64,000 nucleotides of DNA from the NCBI GenBank assembly GCA_036346205.1, contig JARFJB010001910.1:2355001-2419000 (forward strand). Direction: 5' to 3'. The notes below the pieces were generated by a model. The model did not search any database. It was not told where the DNA came from and worked only from the letters and a program-made list of their open reading frames with translations. Made by a program: the position numbers and the translations under genes. This document shows, in pieces, positions 35,875 through 48,125 of this stretch (positions within the stretch are counted from its first letter, which is position 1; each line of letters opens with the position of its first letter). The stretch is from Vesta saturnalis (taxonomy: Eukaryota; Arthropoda; Insecta; Coleoptera; Lampyridae).

Positions 35875-35975
<101 letters not shown>

Positions 35976-36012
35976 TCTATTTAGATTTCCACAAGTATTA
36001 ATGTTTAAATAA

Positions 36013-36392
36013 GACATTTTTTCTTGGAAACTTGTGTAAATAAACATACAATTAATTCAACATTTCAGGGACATCCTTTGTTCTCTGTCAAATTTATTTT
36101 GAAATTACAGAAATTGAAAAGGTAACTATTTTTAACAAGTACAGAATATGAAACAAGGTAACTAATTTAAATTTAATCTGTACTAGACCAACTACCCGAA
36201 GTCAAACACACTCGTCCAGATTAAATTTAAATTAGTTACTTTGTTTCATATTCTGTACTTGTTAAAAATAGTTACCTTATTTCAATTTCTGTAATTGTCA
36301 AAATAAATCCTTGACAAAGGGAACAAAGGACGTTCCCGAAACGTTGAATTAATTTGTACGTTTAGTTACACAAGTTTCCAAAAAATGTCATT
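36013..36392. repeat. fold-back repeat between two (TA)n tracts
   Basis: Arms of about 165 bp pair from GACATTTTTTCTTGGAAAC on the left to its complement near 36392, with a short centre near 36178-36222. The right arm contains CTTGACAAAGGGAAC and GTTCCCGAAACGTTG (36310-36345): a perfect 6 bp stem (GGGAAC/GTTCCC) followed by GAAAC, reminiscent of a hammerhead with a decayed core. It could be a pair of inverted Penelope-type terminal repeats. Confidence 0.55.
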
Positions 36393-36401
36393 ATAAATAT
36401 A

Positions 36402-36405
<4 letters not shown>

Positions 36406-36442
<37 letters not shown>
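36406..36442. repeat. (TA)n microsatellite
   Basis: A TA run lying directly against the CAGGGTATTC end of the next element. Confidence 0.9.
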
Positions 36443-36443
<1 letters not shown>

Positions 36444-36446
<3 letters not shown>

Positions 36447-38413
36447 GGTATTCTAAAAGTCCATCAGGAAACTCCGGGAGGAGATTCTACGAGCTAAAAT
36501 AATAGCAGTTTGTAAGGAAATTTTATTTCGGATTGTCATTTGTGATTTGTTTGTTGTCAAAGACCAATTTTTTTAATTTTATTTATTAACGATTCTGGTT
36601 TTACAAAGAGATAGCGTTAGATAGTGGAATTACACGAACAAAGTATGACAGATTCTCCTATTTTATAATAATAATAATAATAATACATTTTGTTTGTCCA
36701 ACAGAAACAAGTACCAATTACAGGACAAACTGCAGAAAAAAACTAAATACAAATACATAAACACCAATGCAAGAGAAAATACTATACACATAACATAAAC
36801 GATTTCTGACTAAACGGTTGCATTTTGTAACAACCTTTTTTTTGTGGTTGTATTAAAAAATACATTAATTTAAGATCGTTCATTTATTTGGCGTAATATT
36901 AGAAAAGTTTTTAATTATTAATATGTAGAATTGAGAATGGAAACTTAATTTGCATTTCCTAGAACATATCTTTTGGGTGTAATATTACATAAATAGTTAT
37001 AGTTCCCTTTCTTAAAAAATTGGATTCATATTATTGTATCCGCGCAACGCGTGAAAACTTTTAGGGGAATACTCACTTGAGTTATTCTGAAAGCTTTTTT
37101 TTTAATTCACTTAATGCTGAATGTTACAGCAGTAAGCATGGTTTTTACCTAACTTTTTTATTAGTGCCATCAGATTTTGATGGTAAGTTATTTTTTTTCA
37201 TTATAGTTTAAACTAAAGCCTTTGCTTTTTTTTAGACACTTTCTTTTTTTACTTTTACTTTCTTTTTTTTACTTTTTACTTTTAAAAGTACAGCTTTTAT
37301 TAAATATCTTATTTTACTTGGTTTACATCATAAATCGCAATTTTTTTTACATACTAAAAACTTCAAAGTAATGCATTAATTATTATGGATTCAAATTATT
37401 AAGAATAAATTATCAAGAGAATTCCAGTGGGGTGTGGCTGGTAACCTTAGATCTGGAGATTGCACCACAATGATGCTATAATAATTTCATCTAGTTGACC
37501 GTTCCGTTTCATGTGTTACCAGCGGTATAAAATATATACAGAACTGTTCAAAGGTATGATTTTTAGTAATTAACGAATAGATTTAAGACCTTTTCCATTA
37601 CAATTGATTATTAAATAAACTTTAGTGTGTCTTGTAATTTTATTTTCATTTTATTAACAAACTTGGTTTAGCTGTTCCAATAACGTATATTTAAAATAGC
37701 TTGGCGCCGAGGTATCAATTTATTGTTTTTATTTACATTACATATTTTTCTTATTAATTAAGTATAAGTGAAAATAATTAAGCTGATGAGAAGCATGCAG
37801 TATTTCAGGTATGTTAATTAAACTCAGTATATTAGAACTCTCCCTTATCTTCATCTACCGATTGAGCCGACGGCAGTAGCGATTGATATTTGGTAATATT
37901 TGTTTATTAATTAAAATTATTCAATCAATTACAAATTGTTTATTACATCATCGCTTTTGTTATAATGTTATAAGTTGGCCCAGTTTTAGTGTTTATACTT
38001 TGGCAGCCGCTTTTAATGTTACAATTTATCGGCTTGAATAAGGAGCACATAATTTTTTCTAATATTGTTTCTCTTTATAATAATGTTCATATTTTGCGTT
38101 GTTTGGCAAGAGAAAAAAGTTATCAACACAAAAAATTTTGAGTTTTGGGTAAAGTGCCCTCTAACAGCGCATAATGGAACTTTTTTATTACTGCTCCAAT
38201 AGAACTTGATCTAATTAGTAAGTATGCCAAATGAGAGACTAATCAACCTTGAACTGCAGAAGTTATTTAAAAAGAAAGTTTTAAAAAATCGGTCTTTGAC
38301 AAGCCGTAACTTGCAAACAAATGACAATCCGAACAAAAATTTCCTTACAAACTGCTATTATTTTAGCTCGTAGAATCTCCTCTCAGAGTTTCCTGATGGA
38401 CTTTTAGAAAACC

Positions 38414-38416
<3 letters not shown>
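36444..38416. mobile_element. non-autonomous DNA transposon, 130 bp TIRs
   Basis: Inverted repeats of about 133 bp (36444-36576 and 38284-38416) have ends CAGGGTATTCTAAAAGTCC and, read inward from the right, CAGGGTTTTCTAAAAGTCC. Both ends abut (TA)n. The interior is AT-rich with an ATA/AAT run near 36666 and no coding frame. The TA flank fits a Tc1/mariner derivative. Confidence 0.7.

Positions 38417-38508
<92 letters not shown>
38417..38508. repeat. (TA)n microsatellite
   Basis: About 46 TA units continuing directly from the right end of the preceding element. Confidence 0.95.
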
Positions 38509-38512
<4 letters not shown>

Positions 38513-38799
38513 CAGCATTTTAAAAAAAAATGGAGACTGTTGATGGGTCAAAAGTGGGCTCTCTCAACGAACCAAACAATGCTCCTTTATTACATACACG
38601 CACTCAAACTATAAAGATATAACAAATTATTCCAAAATATTTGCAACTATAGTCAATCAATTCTTTAAAAAATAAGAAAAATCACTTCATTTTTTCCCAC
38701 CGAACAAAATTCAGAACTGAAATGCATTTGTTTGAAGTTATTGAATTTTTTTTACATGCATAACTCAAAGATACTCTCTTTCATTCCTTTCAAACCCAT

Positions 38800-39640
38800 A
38801 TATCATTTCCACATAAAATTTTCCTCTGATTCTATCAGAATCAATAGCCTTTAATTCGTACGTATCTCCGAATCTCTGTTTGACCACATAAGGTCCTTTA
38901 TATGGGAGCTATAATTTTGCGCTTATTCTGTTCGCTCCGTCCTTAATTTCTTTATTATTACCCGGTCGCCTATATTAAATTATTCTCTCTTCCCATCTTA
39001 TTTTTTCGTACCGTGTGCGTTATTTTGATTAACTGTCTCTCAAATTCTGCATCATTTTCATCTTCTTGCTCGCAAGGTCTCTCGGGAAAACTTGTCTTCA
39101 TCAAATATTGCGGCTCAGTTATATTTTTAATTGTATTCTCCGTGTAATAAGATTCTCCTATGTTTCGCTACTTCTTGAATATATCTGTCGCTAGGATTCG
39201 CCCTAGAATATCTTATAGAGCAGAATCCTACTTTTATTTGCTGTTCCGTCCAATGGTTTTTAAATCTTTCGTTATTGAAGTAGGTAGCATTATCTGCGAT
39301 GACCTTCTGTGGCTTTCCTATCTCCGTTGTGAATTTTTCTAACGCCTTTATGGTCTGGTAGGTAGTACATTTTGGTACTGGTTATAGCTTTGTGAATTTA
39401 GAAAAGAAGTTTGCTACTATTAGCACATGATTATTCTTCCCACTACGCACTAGATCGCTAAGGTAATCAATCGAAATGATTTCTAACGGGTTATCCGTAC
39501 GTATGCTTTTCACTGTATTTTTATAGTTTCCCAAGCGACAAAGTTCGCATTTTGAAACCTGAAGCTTATTTTCTATCAAGTAAAATTTTGGCTTTGTTAT
39601 AGCAAACACTTTGGGCAACACCCCCTTTTCCGTTATGGAC
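38800..39640 (-). pseudogene. Ty3/gypsy integrase fragment
   Basis: The minus strand from about 39621 reads KCELCRLGNYKNTV (end of an HHCC-type zinc region), then LEIISIDYLSDLV with the first catalytic Asp, NHVLIVANFFSKFTKL, then in another frame TYQTIKALEKFTTEIGKPQK and VIADNATYFNNERF with the second Asp. KVGFCSIRYSRANPSDRY carries the expected region of the Glu but with Asp-Arg instead. The tail (39000-38800) is broken by stops. No LTRs were found next to it. It could belong to the retrotransposon family at 50-58 kb, which lacks this part, but I cannot show that. Confidence 0.7.
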
Positions 39641-40605
39641 TATTTAGTTTCTGCTCCTTTCCGTACACGCGAAATAAAACATACAGGAACTTCATCCTCG
39701 TCTTGTATCTGTACAAGCACTCCCTTATTCTGTAATTTTTCATCCACTCTGGTTTCGTTCACCTCTTGTCTTAACACCATTATTTCTTCCTTCAGTTCCG
39801 CTTTAGCCGAAAGTGGGCTGTTTTGTTTGACTATAATTACGATAATCAACAAAACAATACAAAAAAAAAATAATCAACTAACCAAAAACTTTTTCGTGGT
39901 TGCGCAATAGTTTACTGTGCATGTTGCGCTGTAACCTAGTGCGCAGATATATTGCGCTTAATCTCTTCGCGTATTATTGGAATCTATATGGGTTTCATTT
40001 CCACACTAGCCTGAATTGGATTTTCTCTTAGTGCAATGTCTTCTTTGAGTTTCCGGCGTGTTGTATTCTCGTCGTTTTCCACTATCTGTATGTTATCCCA
40101 TTGCATGTGCTGGTCTTCGTTTCAGACATGTTCGGCGATTCTTGATTTTTCTGTTTCGCCCTTGCGGACGTTGTTCTTATGTACCTGAGTTCTCACTTTG
40201 AGTGGCGTACTGCTCTCTCCTATGTATGCTCTACCGTATTCGCATGGTAGGTTGTATACACAATTCTTGGAAATCTGATCTTCATTGTGAGGTTTGGTTT
40301 TGGTTAGTATTCCTCTGAGCGTTCTGGTGGATTTGAAGGCAGTGCGTATCTTGCATTGGCTGCCTATCCTTCGTATTTAGTCTGAGGTACCTTGTATATA
40401 TGATATTGTCGCGATAGATCGGGCTAGACAATTTCTTTAAGTGTTGTAGCGATATTTTCTTTTTCTTTTTTCAGCTCCTCTTGTTTTCGCTCTATCGTAC
40501 AAATATCTTGCCACGCCTAACTTCACGCTTTTGTGGTGATTTAAGCATCATCCTGAGTGTTTCCGTGAATTCGGATATCGCTTGGTTTTCAAAGTCTCCC
40601 ATATA

Positions 40606-41273
40606 CAGTGTGTCTAAGAGGTTTGTACAAAATACTATGACAAATTCCTGGGACTAAAATATGAGGATCTAGTGCAATTTACCTTAGTCCAAAAGTTGAT
40701 AGTGTCCAAAATACAGGGTGTCAAAGTTAAATATCTATCTTAATTATAACAGGATTTGCATGAAATTTGGTACGTACAGGCTTTCTATGATGAGAAATCC
40801 AGTTTTGATGTATCTTCCAGAGGGCGCCACCAGCAGCCATTTGACTACATTTAAGGCTCCATAACTATTTCTGCCTCGGTATATCAAATTTCTAGTCAGA
40901 AATTCTTATTCCCTGATATGTTATACCTTTTTTGCAAAAATCATATCAGGGAATAAGAATTTGAGCAGAAATTTGATGGCAGAAAAAAATTATGAAGCTT
41001 TAAACGTAGACAAAGGGATGCTGGTGGCGCTCTCTGGAAGATACATCAAAACTATGAACAAATCTGGATTTCTCACCATAGAAAACCTCTAGGTACCAGA
41101 TTCCATGCAAATTCTGTTATTGCTAAGACAGATGTTTAAAAAAGAGTAAAAAAAAAACTTTGGCACCCTGCATTTCTGAAACTATCAACTTTTGGGCTAA
41201 GGTAAATTGGACTAAATCCTCATATTTTAGTCTCAGGAATTTGTCCTAGTGTTTTGTACAGACCTTTAGAACA

Positions 41274-41276
<3 letters not shown>
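40606..41276. mobile_element. 671 bp fold-back MITE
   Basis: Almost the whole element is a palindrome: arms of about 325 bp meet near 40935. The ends are CAGTGTGTCTAAGAGG on the left and, read inward, CAGTGTTCTAAAGGTC on the right, flanked by TA and on the right by a long (TA)n. No coding frame. It interrupts the Penelope-like pseudogene. Confidence 0.8.

Positions 41277-41356
<80 letters not shown>
41277..41356. repeat. (TA)n microsatellite
   Basis: About 40 TA units directly at the right end of the fold-back MITE. Confidence 0.95.
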
Positions 41357-41358
<2 letters not shown>

Positions 41359-42450
41359 CTCACTATGGGTGATAATGAGAATTTGTCTTCTACTTGGAAA
41401 TATGTAGTTCTAATGCATATAGTCAGAAGCTCCATTGTTGTGTTTACCGAGAGTTGCGTGGGTTCATCTAACGTTTCATCCTTCTCCAGCCTATCCCTTA
41501 TGATAATCCCTTGTCGGTGGGCATATGTGTGAATAGAATCACGATGTCGAAGGTTACCAGTATTTCTTCGTGGTTTGGTTGGAAGTTTCTGATGGTTTCC
41601 CCGAAGTGCTGCGTATTCTTGACCACAGACTCGGTTTTTCCCTATAAGGGTGTGATGATGCCTAGCAGATAATGTGCTCATAGGTGATAAGGTAAATTTC
41701 TCGAGCTTACAATTGGTCTCAGAGGAATTCCTTGCTTATGGATCTTTGCTAGGCCGTACAGATGCGGAGGTTTACTGTAGTGTAGGTAAGTCTAGTTCTC
41801 TGGTAATCGGAGAACTCTCCCTTATGTTTTGCCAGCGTCAGGTATATCCGTCTTTCGATTGATCGTGTGGGGTCTTTTGGTATTTGGTTGTACTCACCCC
41901 TGCTGTGTGTGCTCATACCCAATACCACAGTCAAGACTCCGTTATCTGCCGGAAGAATTTTGATTGATGGGTCATTCTTAAAGGAAATGACCGTTCTGCT
42001 TTCTAAGTTAGAGAGGTAAGGTTTAGTTCGCCTAAATGAATTTACGACTGGTTTAACCTTACTTCTGTACCCTTCGGCTTCTTCAGGATCTAATTTCATA
42101 GCTGTTTCTTCAACTGCGGTTATTAAATCTACTTTCGGGATATACCTCGGCCTTTGTCCAGAACCTTCATTTCGTTCTCGTTCAACTGTCGTTTAGAGAT
42201 GTTTACGACAGTGTTTTTCGATTGATATTAGTTGATTATTTCTTTTTCTTCATTAGTTTTCTAGTTTCTTCTGATGAATTTCCTTGTGCATTGCCTTGGT
42301 CTTTGAATATTTGCTGCTGGTAGCCGTATTTATCCTATCAAAGTCGTGTTCGTACACTCGATTTCGAATGTTTTCTTTAATCTCGTTGGATTGGCGTTCG
42401 AGCTGGTTAGTTTGTTGAGATGAAGCTTTTGGTAAAAACTGTAAAAGAAT

Positions 42451-43185
42451 TTAAATAGTTCTTTCTGGAGGATATATAAATGTTTACTCGTTTAAAATAT
42501 TTTTAAAGGACAAAGATTGCTGTCCGATGTAATATTATGAAGGAGAGGGTGTCTGATATAGGGTTGTCCTTAACGTTGTTTTCTAAACTTTTTATTATTC
42601 TATGATGTATATAATTCCTTATTAAAATTGGTTGTACTTAAAGGTTTAAAATGTGGAAAACACTTGTAATTCAGCCTGTATGTATGGTTATACATTGCTT
42701 ACACTTCATTTTAAAATATATTCTCTAACTGGTAATTTTTTTGTGAGATATCTAGGTCGATTGTATGTAAATATGTTAATAAATGTATTTCACAAGAACA
42801 TGAGTGCACAAGCAGTTGTTCTTCTCGCTTATACTCTGTCTAAATTTATTCAGTCATTATTCTGAATATTATCATTTAGTTAATTAAACAATTTGCATAG
42901 ACGCTACAAAGCTACAATCTCTATTGTAAAGACATTAATAATAATTGTAGAGTAAAATAAATACGCTTTATAGTGCTTTATACTAAATAATAATACAATC
43001 TGAACGTATCTATTACCATACTACAGTTAGTTGTGTATAATTAGTTAATAGCATTTGATCAAAATACCTTTTTGCCCATTTAAAATAAAAATCATGTTCT
43101 CTAATCACTGTCAACTTGGAGAAATGAATAATAATCAAAATATAGAATATATAAATTTTATACTGGTACAATAGACTAACCCATA
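42451..43185. other. AT-rich, nothing recognised
   Basis: No family motif in the short frames; no paired repeats noticed. Confidence 0.4.
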
Positions 43186-43577
43186 TACAGGCTGATCCTT
43201 TTAAATGGTACCAAGTGACGAAACAATTGCAGCTTTAGGGAACCAATCCACTTGTATCAAAACATGCTTTAAATGTTTTTCAGTTTAAGAGTTATACGAG
43301 AAAAACCAAAAAGTTGAATTTTCGATTTTTGCCAGTAATAAGTTTATTTTTGAAAATATCAAAAAAGAATATAGGAAAATTTTAGTTGATTCAACATTAG
43401 CTATCTCAAGAAGAAGCTAGATTCTCTCTGCGATGTTTCGTGTCTTTGAGAATATCATCAATTTTTTTTCAAGTACGGACTTGTATTTTTTATTAATTTT
43501 TTATAGAATTTGTAAAGCCTAATGCAACTATGCAGCATTTTACGACATTTTGTTTAACAAATAACTATCATCAATAA

Positions 43578-43673
43578 GCGCGGTACTCTAGCGAAGTACA
43601 GGTCGTAGGTTCAAATCCTACTCGAGGTAAACTTTTGATTTATGTATTAATAAAATTAATAATAATTTTTAAC
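43578..43673 (+). mobile_element. tRNA-derived SINE-like insertion
   Basis: This 96 bp segment is flanked by the 9 bp direct repeat CATCAATAA (43569-43577 and 43674-43682) and is absent from the matching position in the inverted arm near 46245. It contains a perfect T arm, GTAGGTTCAAATCCTAC (43605-43621), with the B box GGTTCAAATCC. It ends in an AT-rich tail. The acceptor and D arms are incomplete, so it is a truncated tRNA-derived retroelement, not a tRNA gene. Confidence 0.7.
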
Positions 43674-43739
43674 CATCAATAAAATGTATCAGATAATGTT
43701 ACCTTAAATGTGTAGAAACTACTGAATTATACACTAACA

Positions 43740-44390
43740 TCAACCTACAATTATATCACATCTTCAAATTGACGTCCATTGTTTCTAACGGTGAGCCTAC
43801 ATCTACTTAAATAAGATTTATAACAATTATTTATCATTTCTTGAGAAATAGTTTCACACGCTTGTTTAACTTTTTCTTTTAAGTGGTCCAGATCTTGCGT
43901 AGAAGTTGAAAAGACTTTGTCTTTTATGAAACCCCAGATAAAAAAAATTCAGAGTTGTTACATCTGGTGAACGGGCTGGCGAAGAAATTGGGCCAGTATT
44001 TCCGATTCACTTATTTAGGAAAATATTGTTTAAGTAATCTCTAAGAATAGCGGCGTTATGTGGAGGAGCCCCATCTTGCTGATAATACATCATATTTATA
44101 CGAATACTCAAAGGCGTGTCATCTAGATAACCCTGAAATGTTGTCTCTAAACGATTTAAGTACTTTTGACTATTTACAGTATAATCATAAAAATGAGGTC
44201 CAATAATTTTTCTATCTAACACTGCTATCCACACATTAATCCCAAGCCTTTCTTCGAAGTTTGTTTCTCTATGGAGGTGGTTATTTACATCTAGCCATTA
44301 CTAATGGATGTTCCTATTGAACCATCCTTTATTTGTGAACCTAGATTCATCAGATCACAATATTTCCCACTTCTCCATTTTTTCTTAGAA
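43740..44390 (-). pseudogene. mariner transposase, broken
   Basis: Read on the minus strand. ILxSDESRFTNKGWFNRNIH holds the first catalytic Asp (near 44350). INVWIAVLDRKIIGPHFYDY and YYQQDGAPPHNAAILRDYLN hold the second (near 44065). GPISSPARSPDVTTLNFFYL (near 43970) shows Asn where the third Asp is expected. Then DHLKEKVKQACETISQEM, in another frame, leads into the C-terminal end near 43750 that lies inside the inverted-repeat arm. Several stops occur. The spacing fits the DD34D mariner group. Confidence 0.75.
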
Positions 44391-44819
44391 TCCAACCACA
44401 ACATCGTTTTCTTCTTTGGTAATAACGCGGGTACAAATGGTGTACTTTTCTTACTTTGTATGAATTATATTTATTTCTTTTTAAAATCCTCCTTACTGAA
44501 ATAAAACTCAATCCAAATTCGTTAGAAGTTTTCCGAATTGAACATCCACCATTTATTATACTTTTGTAATGAATAAATCCTGAAAGAGAACAAAGAATGG
44601 TTACGAATTTATTTCAAAATACGCTGTACTTATAGCACTAACCCAAAACGTTGATTTCATTTACACCAGGTCATGTAATATGTTTGCTTCTGAAATTTTT
44701 CTTTTGAAATGCTCCATTTTCTCGTCAGTTTCTTTCCATTTTTTTTTAAATAACCTCATACTAGGTATTCTCCGACCTGAGTACATTTCAGCATAACACT
44801 CATAATGATAATCCACCTT

Positions 44820-45549
44820 CTATGTCAAATCAAGAAATTAAAGCTGAAATGGCAAATTCAATCAACAAAGACATTCAACGTATTCTCGAATGAAGAAGCA
44901 ATAATCTAGTTAAATTTAATGCTAACAAAACTCAGTGTTGCCATCTTCTGTCAGCTACAAAACATCTGCTCGTAAAATAGGCTTTTTGTACAGGTCTAAG
45001 CAGTACTTTACCTCTCGACAACTCCTTCTGCTATAAGGCCCAAATTTGGCCTCATCTGGAATATAATTCTCACCTCTGGGTTAGTGCTCCAATACGCTCG
45101 TATCGTTGATCGTATTCAAAAGACGATTAGGCTTATAAATGGCCCGTCCTTAACTTTCACATACAGTCCCTGGGCATAGAAGTGGTTTCAGTTCTTCTTT
45201 GTATTATCGTTATTACAAGGCTATTGTGCTGCTGAATTATATTCTTTGATACCATCTGGCTATCTTTGAGAAACTGGTTCGTTCATTCACATCATCAGTA
45301 TGCAGTACAAATCTCCACTTGTCGTACCAAACGGGCGCAATCCACATTTTCTACACGGCTTCTAAACTCTGGAAGTGTCCCTAGTTCCTGTTTTCCTCTC
45401 ACTTATGATATGAGAAAATTTAAGCGTAGCTGTTCAGGTATCTATTGAGTAATTCATTATCCCTCTATCCATCCTCCTAAGTGTTCCTGAGTGCTTTAGC
45501 ACGATAGATCAAATTTACCCTGTTCAGGTCCACAACCATAAAAAAAAAA
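44820..45549 (+). pseudogene. CR1/Jockey-like LINE, 3' part
   Basis: C-terminal reverse-transcriptase region of a non-LTR element. 44825-44960 gives AEMANSINKDIQRILE and NNLVKFNANKTQCCHL; then WPHLEYNSHLWVSAP and TFSTRLLNSGSVPSSCFPLT (45330-45400) lead to a stop at about 45448. The 3' end (45476-45549) ends in a short poly-A and is the sequence found again at 17177-17249. Several stops and frameshifts. It lies between the mariner pieces. Confidence 0.7.
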
Positions 45550-46094
45550 CTAGAGGATTTCTGTATTTGCGTACAAAAACAACATACTTGTTTTTTCGTA
45601 ATTTGAAAAATACATCATTCTAAGATAATCATAGGGTAAGTTTGAACAACTGTCAAATACTATCAAACAGTGGTCATAGCATAGGCCACTATGTTTTTTT
45701 TTAAATGTAATAGCAACATGTTCAATTCATTGAATGAATAAGTTGATATGCAGGTTTTACAAAAGTAAAAGACACTAAAAATGCACCTTTCAGTGCATTG
45801 AATTTTTGCTCAGAATCAAGATTATTATTTGAATAATTATAAATAAATTTGAAAATAGTATAATTTAAGGAAGCAGTTAGAAATGACAAATTACAAATAA
45901 TCGCAGTGAATTGGGAACTGATCCTCTGTATTTTGGATTAATAAATAATGCAATATCAGATAAATTTTTACTATTGAGTTCAATTTATCAGTCAACATTT
46001 TTACCTAATAAGTAATAAGCTTTTTGTTACGGGTATCATTAAAAAAGGTATTAGACTAAATTGCCAAATATCGGACGCGAACAATTCGATAGAG

Positions 46095-46610
46095 TCCATG
46101 AGGTTAAATAATAATTATTGCTATAAATCTTATTTAAGTAGATGTAAGCTGTGCATTAAAAACAATGGAGGTCAATTGATATTTGTCTATAATTCATTGT
46201 TTCGACAAATTTAAAATAACATTTTCTCATAACTTTTATTGATCATGGTTATTTGTTAAACAAAACGTCGTAAAATGGTCAATTGTGCTACATAGTTGTA
46301 TTAGGCTTTACAAATTCTGTAAAAAAATTTATAAAAGATACAGGTCCGTATTTAAAAAAAAAAGTTGATGATATCCTCAAAGACACGAAACGTCGTAGAG
46401 AGAATCTAGCTTCTTCTTAGGATAGCTAATGTTGAATCAACTAAAATTTTCCTGTATCATTTTTTGCTATTTTCAAAAACAAACTTATTACTGGCAAAAA
46501 TTGAAAATTGAACTTTTTGGGTTTCCTGGTATAACTCGTAAACTGAAAAATATTTCAAGCATATTTTGATACAAGTGGATTGTTTCCCTAAAAGTGCAAC
46601 TTTTTCGTCA
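46095..46610 (+). repeat. inverted copy of the mariner 3' end
   Basis: Reverse complement of 43200-43845 minus the SINE-like insertion. It reads YCYKSYLSRCKLCIKNNGGQ near 46110-46170, the C-terminal end of a mariner transposase, in the opposite orientation to the gene at 43740. It lacks the outermost 20 bp or so. It is either a second copy or one arm of a fold-back structure. Confidence 0.65.
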
Positions 46611-47249
46611 TTTAAAATAATATAACTTCAAACGTTCCCCATGAACTTTAAGTTAAGCAAATTAAAAGATAACTACGACATGTGTCGCTTGATTGAACCG
46701 TCATCTAATGTAGAGTAAACAAGCAAAGTGTTATAGCAAATCTTACCCGTACGGTACATTCCGACTTGGTTTTGATAATGATATGCTCTATCGGTCTTTT
46801 AAATTTGTCAAATCTGCAAGAAACGAGTTTGGCACTTTTCTACCACAGGTAGTCGTACAGTTGCCTATATATTATATTAAGATATATATTAAGAAACTAG
46901 TTTTATAAGATGCGTTTTTATCGAGTATGGACGAGTGCGAAAAAACGTCTGATGAGACCAGTTTGTTGTACTATTTTTTTCTATTTTGCGTATTTTTGTG
47001 GAAAATTAAAAAAAATATAAATTACATTTGTCACCTTGTATCTCGAGTTTCATAACTTTAAATATAAGTTGGCAAAAATATTATTTGCCTTTTGAGTTCG
47101 ATTCAAACGTAGGTTTTTAAAACTTTTATTTGCTACTAAATCATTACTCGAAATTGCGAAATTTTACTTTTTTTCATTTTATTTAAGCAACAGAAATAAT
47201 AAAACAACCTACATTAAATGTGCAAACACATCACCGTTTTGTTCTATGC
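46611..47249. other. AT-rich, nothing recognised
   Basis: No coding frame or paired repeat recognised. Confidence 0.4.
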
Positions 47250-47960
47250 TTTTTTGGGCATCCTTTATTACACGGATGTAGCTTTTAAAACTGTTCTGCC
47301 ATTTACAGATCTTATAATGCCCGTAATACTATTGTGAAGGTCGGCCAGGTTCGAAAATCTTCTGTTGTAGACTACGTCCTTGACATAACCACAAAGTAAA
47401 AGTCTAATCGAGTTACGTCAGGAGCCTTGGAGGTCAATATATCGGACCATTTGTTGCTATCCATCTATTTTGGAAAAGTCTCTGACTTCGTGAAACTGAT
47501 GGGGAGCGGTTCCACCTTGTTAAAAGTATATTCGGTTACGCATCTCTAAGTTGACATCATTTAAATATGTTTCTAGCAATTCTGACAACATATCTACGTA
47601 TCTCCTCCCTATTGAAATGCCTTCATAGAAAATTGACCCAGTTATTTGGCTGCCTATTAGACCACACCACACATTGATACTAAATTGTGTTTGAGGATTT
47701 CCGGGATGAACAATAAATAAATTCTTCGTACACCAACAGTGCATATTTTAAACATTCCTCTATTTGAAGCTTCATCGCTCCACAAAATGCACCTTAAAAA
47801 GTTCAAATTTTGCCTACACATATTTACAATCCATTGGCAAAAAATTGCCGTCCTTTCGGTGTCACCAGGCACTAATGTTTGAATTGGTCGGTACTTAAAA
47901 GGTATGAATTTATGTTCTCAAAATTCTCCAAATCGTACATAACTTTAAACCATTGTCTTA
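47250..47960 (-). pseudogene. second mariner transposase, broken
   Basis: Minus strand: NLNFLRCILWSDEASNRGMF holds the first Asp (about 47780). FSINVWCGLIGSQITGSIFY and RRYVDMLSELLETYLNDVNL follow in another frame. QGGTAPH (about 47515) stands where QDGAPPH is expected, so the second catalytic Asp is replaced by Gly. The C-terminal part (GYVKDVVYNRRFSNLADLHN) is near 47370-47310. It differs much from the mariner at 44 kb, so it is a separate family member. Ends not identified. Confidence 0.7.
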
Positions 47961-48125
47961 TGCCAAATCCCTGGTTTCTAATTCTACTTCTTCATTTATA
48001 ATGAGTTGTGTTTTAGTTCTAGTTTTCACAAAATATTTATCATTACTCGTAAATTTTCTGTACAATTTTAGGCAAAAATATCTTCTCTCTGGTTGATTTG
48101 GCCATACTGTTCCAGTGCTCGGAAA

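Larger units (their letters stand above)
39930..42450 (-). pseudogene. Penelope-like element ORF, broken
   Basis: Minus-strand relic of a Penelope-like retroelement. The N-terminal region (about 42420-41750) includes AVEETAMKLDPEEAEGYRSK and SIKILPADNGVLTVVLGMST, corresponding to the LPADKGNATVV block of these elements. The RT part (about 41560-41360) has TICIRTTYFQVEDKFSLSP. The frame is then interrupted by a (TA)n tract and a fold-back MITE (40606-41356). Beyond it a GIY-YIG endonuclease remains at about 40290-40120: CVYNLPCEYGRAYIGESSTP, followed by SRIAEHV. The usual RT YxDD block was not found and seems lost around the insertion. Multiple stops occur. Confidence 0.75.
43188..44640 (-). 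mobile_element. mariner element, degraded
   Basis: The left end at 43188 begins CAGGCTGATCCTTTTAAATG after a TA. The first 600 bp or so are repeated in inverted orientation at 46095-46610. A minus-strand mariner pseudogene follows. The right end is unclear because LINE sequence begins after about 44700. Confidence 0.6.

Noticed and set aside
43578..43650. True tRNA gene
   Set aside because: Only the T arm is intact; acceptor and D arms are missing, and target duplications show it is a retroelement insertion.
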